From: Anaerolineales bacterium
GTDB taxonomy: Bacteria > Chloroflexota > Anaerolineae > Anaerolineales > Villigracilaceae
NCBI GenBank assembly: GCA_017882125.1
Contig: JADGQC010000005.1
Span: 1-41,841, forward strand
Length of the DNA stretch: 41,841 bases
Direction: 5' to 3'
The notes under the pieces were generated by a model that ran no database searches, was not told the origin of the DNA, and saw only the letters and a list, made by a program, of their open reading frames with translations. This document shows, in pieces, positions 41,499-41,841 of the stretch. How positions within the stretch are numbered: the first letter of the stretch is position 1; the number at the start of each line of letters is the position of its first letter. A program made the translations under genes and the position numbers.

Positions 41499-41841
41499 TT
41501 AAATAAACGGATGCGCTGAGTCGCGCATCCGTTTTCGAATCACTGAAACTGCCAGTAAAGCTAATGAAGCTCCGCCGCCATCAAAAATTAGCACATCCAC
41601 CCAACTCGGATAACGACCCGGTACAAAAGATTGATGGTATTCATCCGTTATGGCATATAGTACTGCCAGGAACAGCGCAAGCCACCAGAGGCGTTTATCC
41701 AAATGTAATCCATACCAAAATGCCAATGCCAGCAAGCCATAGCCGAGCATATGGGCACCCTTTTTAATTACCAGGTCCAACAGGCCAAAACTGGGCATTT
41801 CCTGGGAGGGGATGGATGAAAAGCCAAAAATACCGGCCATA
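41499..41841 (-). CDS. VanZ-family membrane protein, 5' truncated by window edge
   Basis: 113 residues visible, running off the right end. Typical VanZ features: KKGAHMLGYGLLALAFW, then YAITDEYHQSFVPGRYPSWVD with the conserved Asp-Glu-x-His-Gln and Pro-Gly-Arg, and a closing membrane helix. VanZ members are small polytopic proteins, one of which gives low-level teicoplanin resistance; most have unknown roles. The sequence begins in the first membrane segment (GIFGFSSIPSQ), so the true start is beyond the window although an ATG sits at 41840. No other van gene is present, so no resistance role is claimed. Confidence 0.88.
   Translation of the reverse strand, partial: MAGIFGFSSIPSQEMPSFGLLDLVIKKGAHMLGYGLLALAFWYGLHLDKRLWWLALFLAVLYAITDEYHQSFVPGRYPSWVDVLIFDGGGASLALLAVSVIRKRMRDSAHPFI
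41506..41535 (+). terminator. Rho-independent terminator overlapping the end of the VanZ gene
   Basis: A perfect 11-bp stem (41506-41516 with 41523-41533), 6-base loop and a run of four T (41532-41535). It ends the plus-strand transcript. It also lies inside the last codons of the opposing vanZ-like gene, whose C-terminal residues are therefore set by the hairpin. Confidence 0.85.

Noticed and set aside
41499-41841. Vancomycin/teicoplanin resistance gene
   Set aside because: VanZ-family proteins are common in bacteria without resistance; no vanHAX or regulator genes are present.

Overview
The window looks like ordinary bacterial chromosome. It is about half G+C by eye, densely packed, and has no phage, transposase, CRISPR array, rRNA or tRNA that I could find. 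The gene mix suggests Chloroflexota, probably class Anaerolineae: a long (Bacillus-type) RecJ, archease beside RtcB, a fused membrane/spermidine-synthase protein, an Asp23 protein beside NusB, a TIGR01906 membrane protein, and several lipoproteins with Ser/Thr/Pro-rich linkers. The taxon is an inference from gene content, not from a marker gene.

Layout. 1-2.0 kb: 3' part of a UvrD-type helicase. 2.2-9.7 kb: two EamA transporters flank a minus-strand operon. In transcription order the operon is a FadR-like regulator, an alkyl-DHAP-synthase-like flavoprotein, a GlpD-type dehydrogenase and an FGGY kinase. A FadR-type operator lies between the regulator and the divergent EamA gene. 9.7-15.8 kb: nucleic-acid repair genes (Fe-S PD-(D/E)XK nuclease, long RecJ, archease, RtcB), broken by a 470-base stretch with only doubtful small ORFs, then a small lipoprotein. 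15.8-17.6 kb: a lone GlnQ-type ATPase, a YbaK/EbsC deacylase and a short anchored protein. 17.7-25.6 kb: Rel, an aminotransferase, then a run of envelope genes (membrane-anchored HExxH peptidase, a DsbA-cyclophilin fusion lipoprotein, a PrsW-type protease, DedA). 25.6-31.4 kb, minus strand: a large sugar-binding/TIM-barrel lipoprotein, NusB, Asp23, TIGR01906 and the spermidine-synthase fusion. 31.5-37.7 kb: ribosomal protein L25 behind a strong promoter and long leader, a GyrI-like protein, a Nudix hydrolase, TrmI, an S9 peptidase, cold-shock protein and a small membrane protein. 37.7-41.8 kb: MnmA with its cysteine desulfurase, then ScpA divergent from them, a membrane protein and a partial VanZ.

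The strongest candidate for something undescribed is the operon at 3.15-8.7 kb. Its regulator keeps almost all DNA-contact residues of E. coli FadR and two of the acyl-CoA-pocket residues. A TGGT-N3-ACCA palindrome sits just in front of it. The genes it controls could feed glycerol-type substrates through DHAP into an AGPS-like enzyme, so an acyl-CoA-controlled ether-lipid or alkylglycerol pathway is possible. The second is the 292-base region between the cysteine desulfurase and scpA. It holds five GGGAT/ATCCC palindromes spaced exactly 22 bases apart on the scpA side and a 20-base imperfect tandem repeat on the other side. The third is the envelope gene run at 21-25.6 kb with its thiol-oxidoreductase/prolyl-isomerase fusion. 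Several genes without a Shine-Dalgarno sequence have a TATAAT-like box 6-11 bases before the start codon, which suggests leaderless transcripts.
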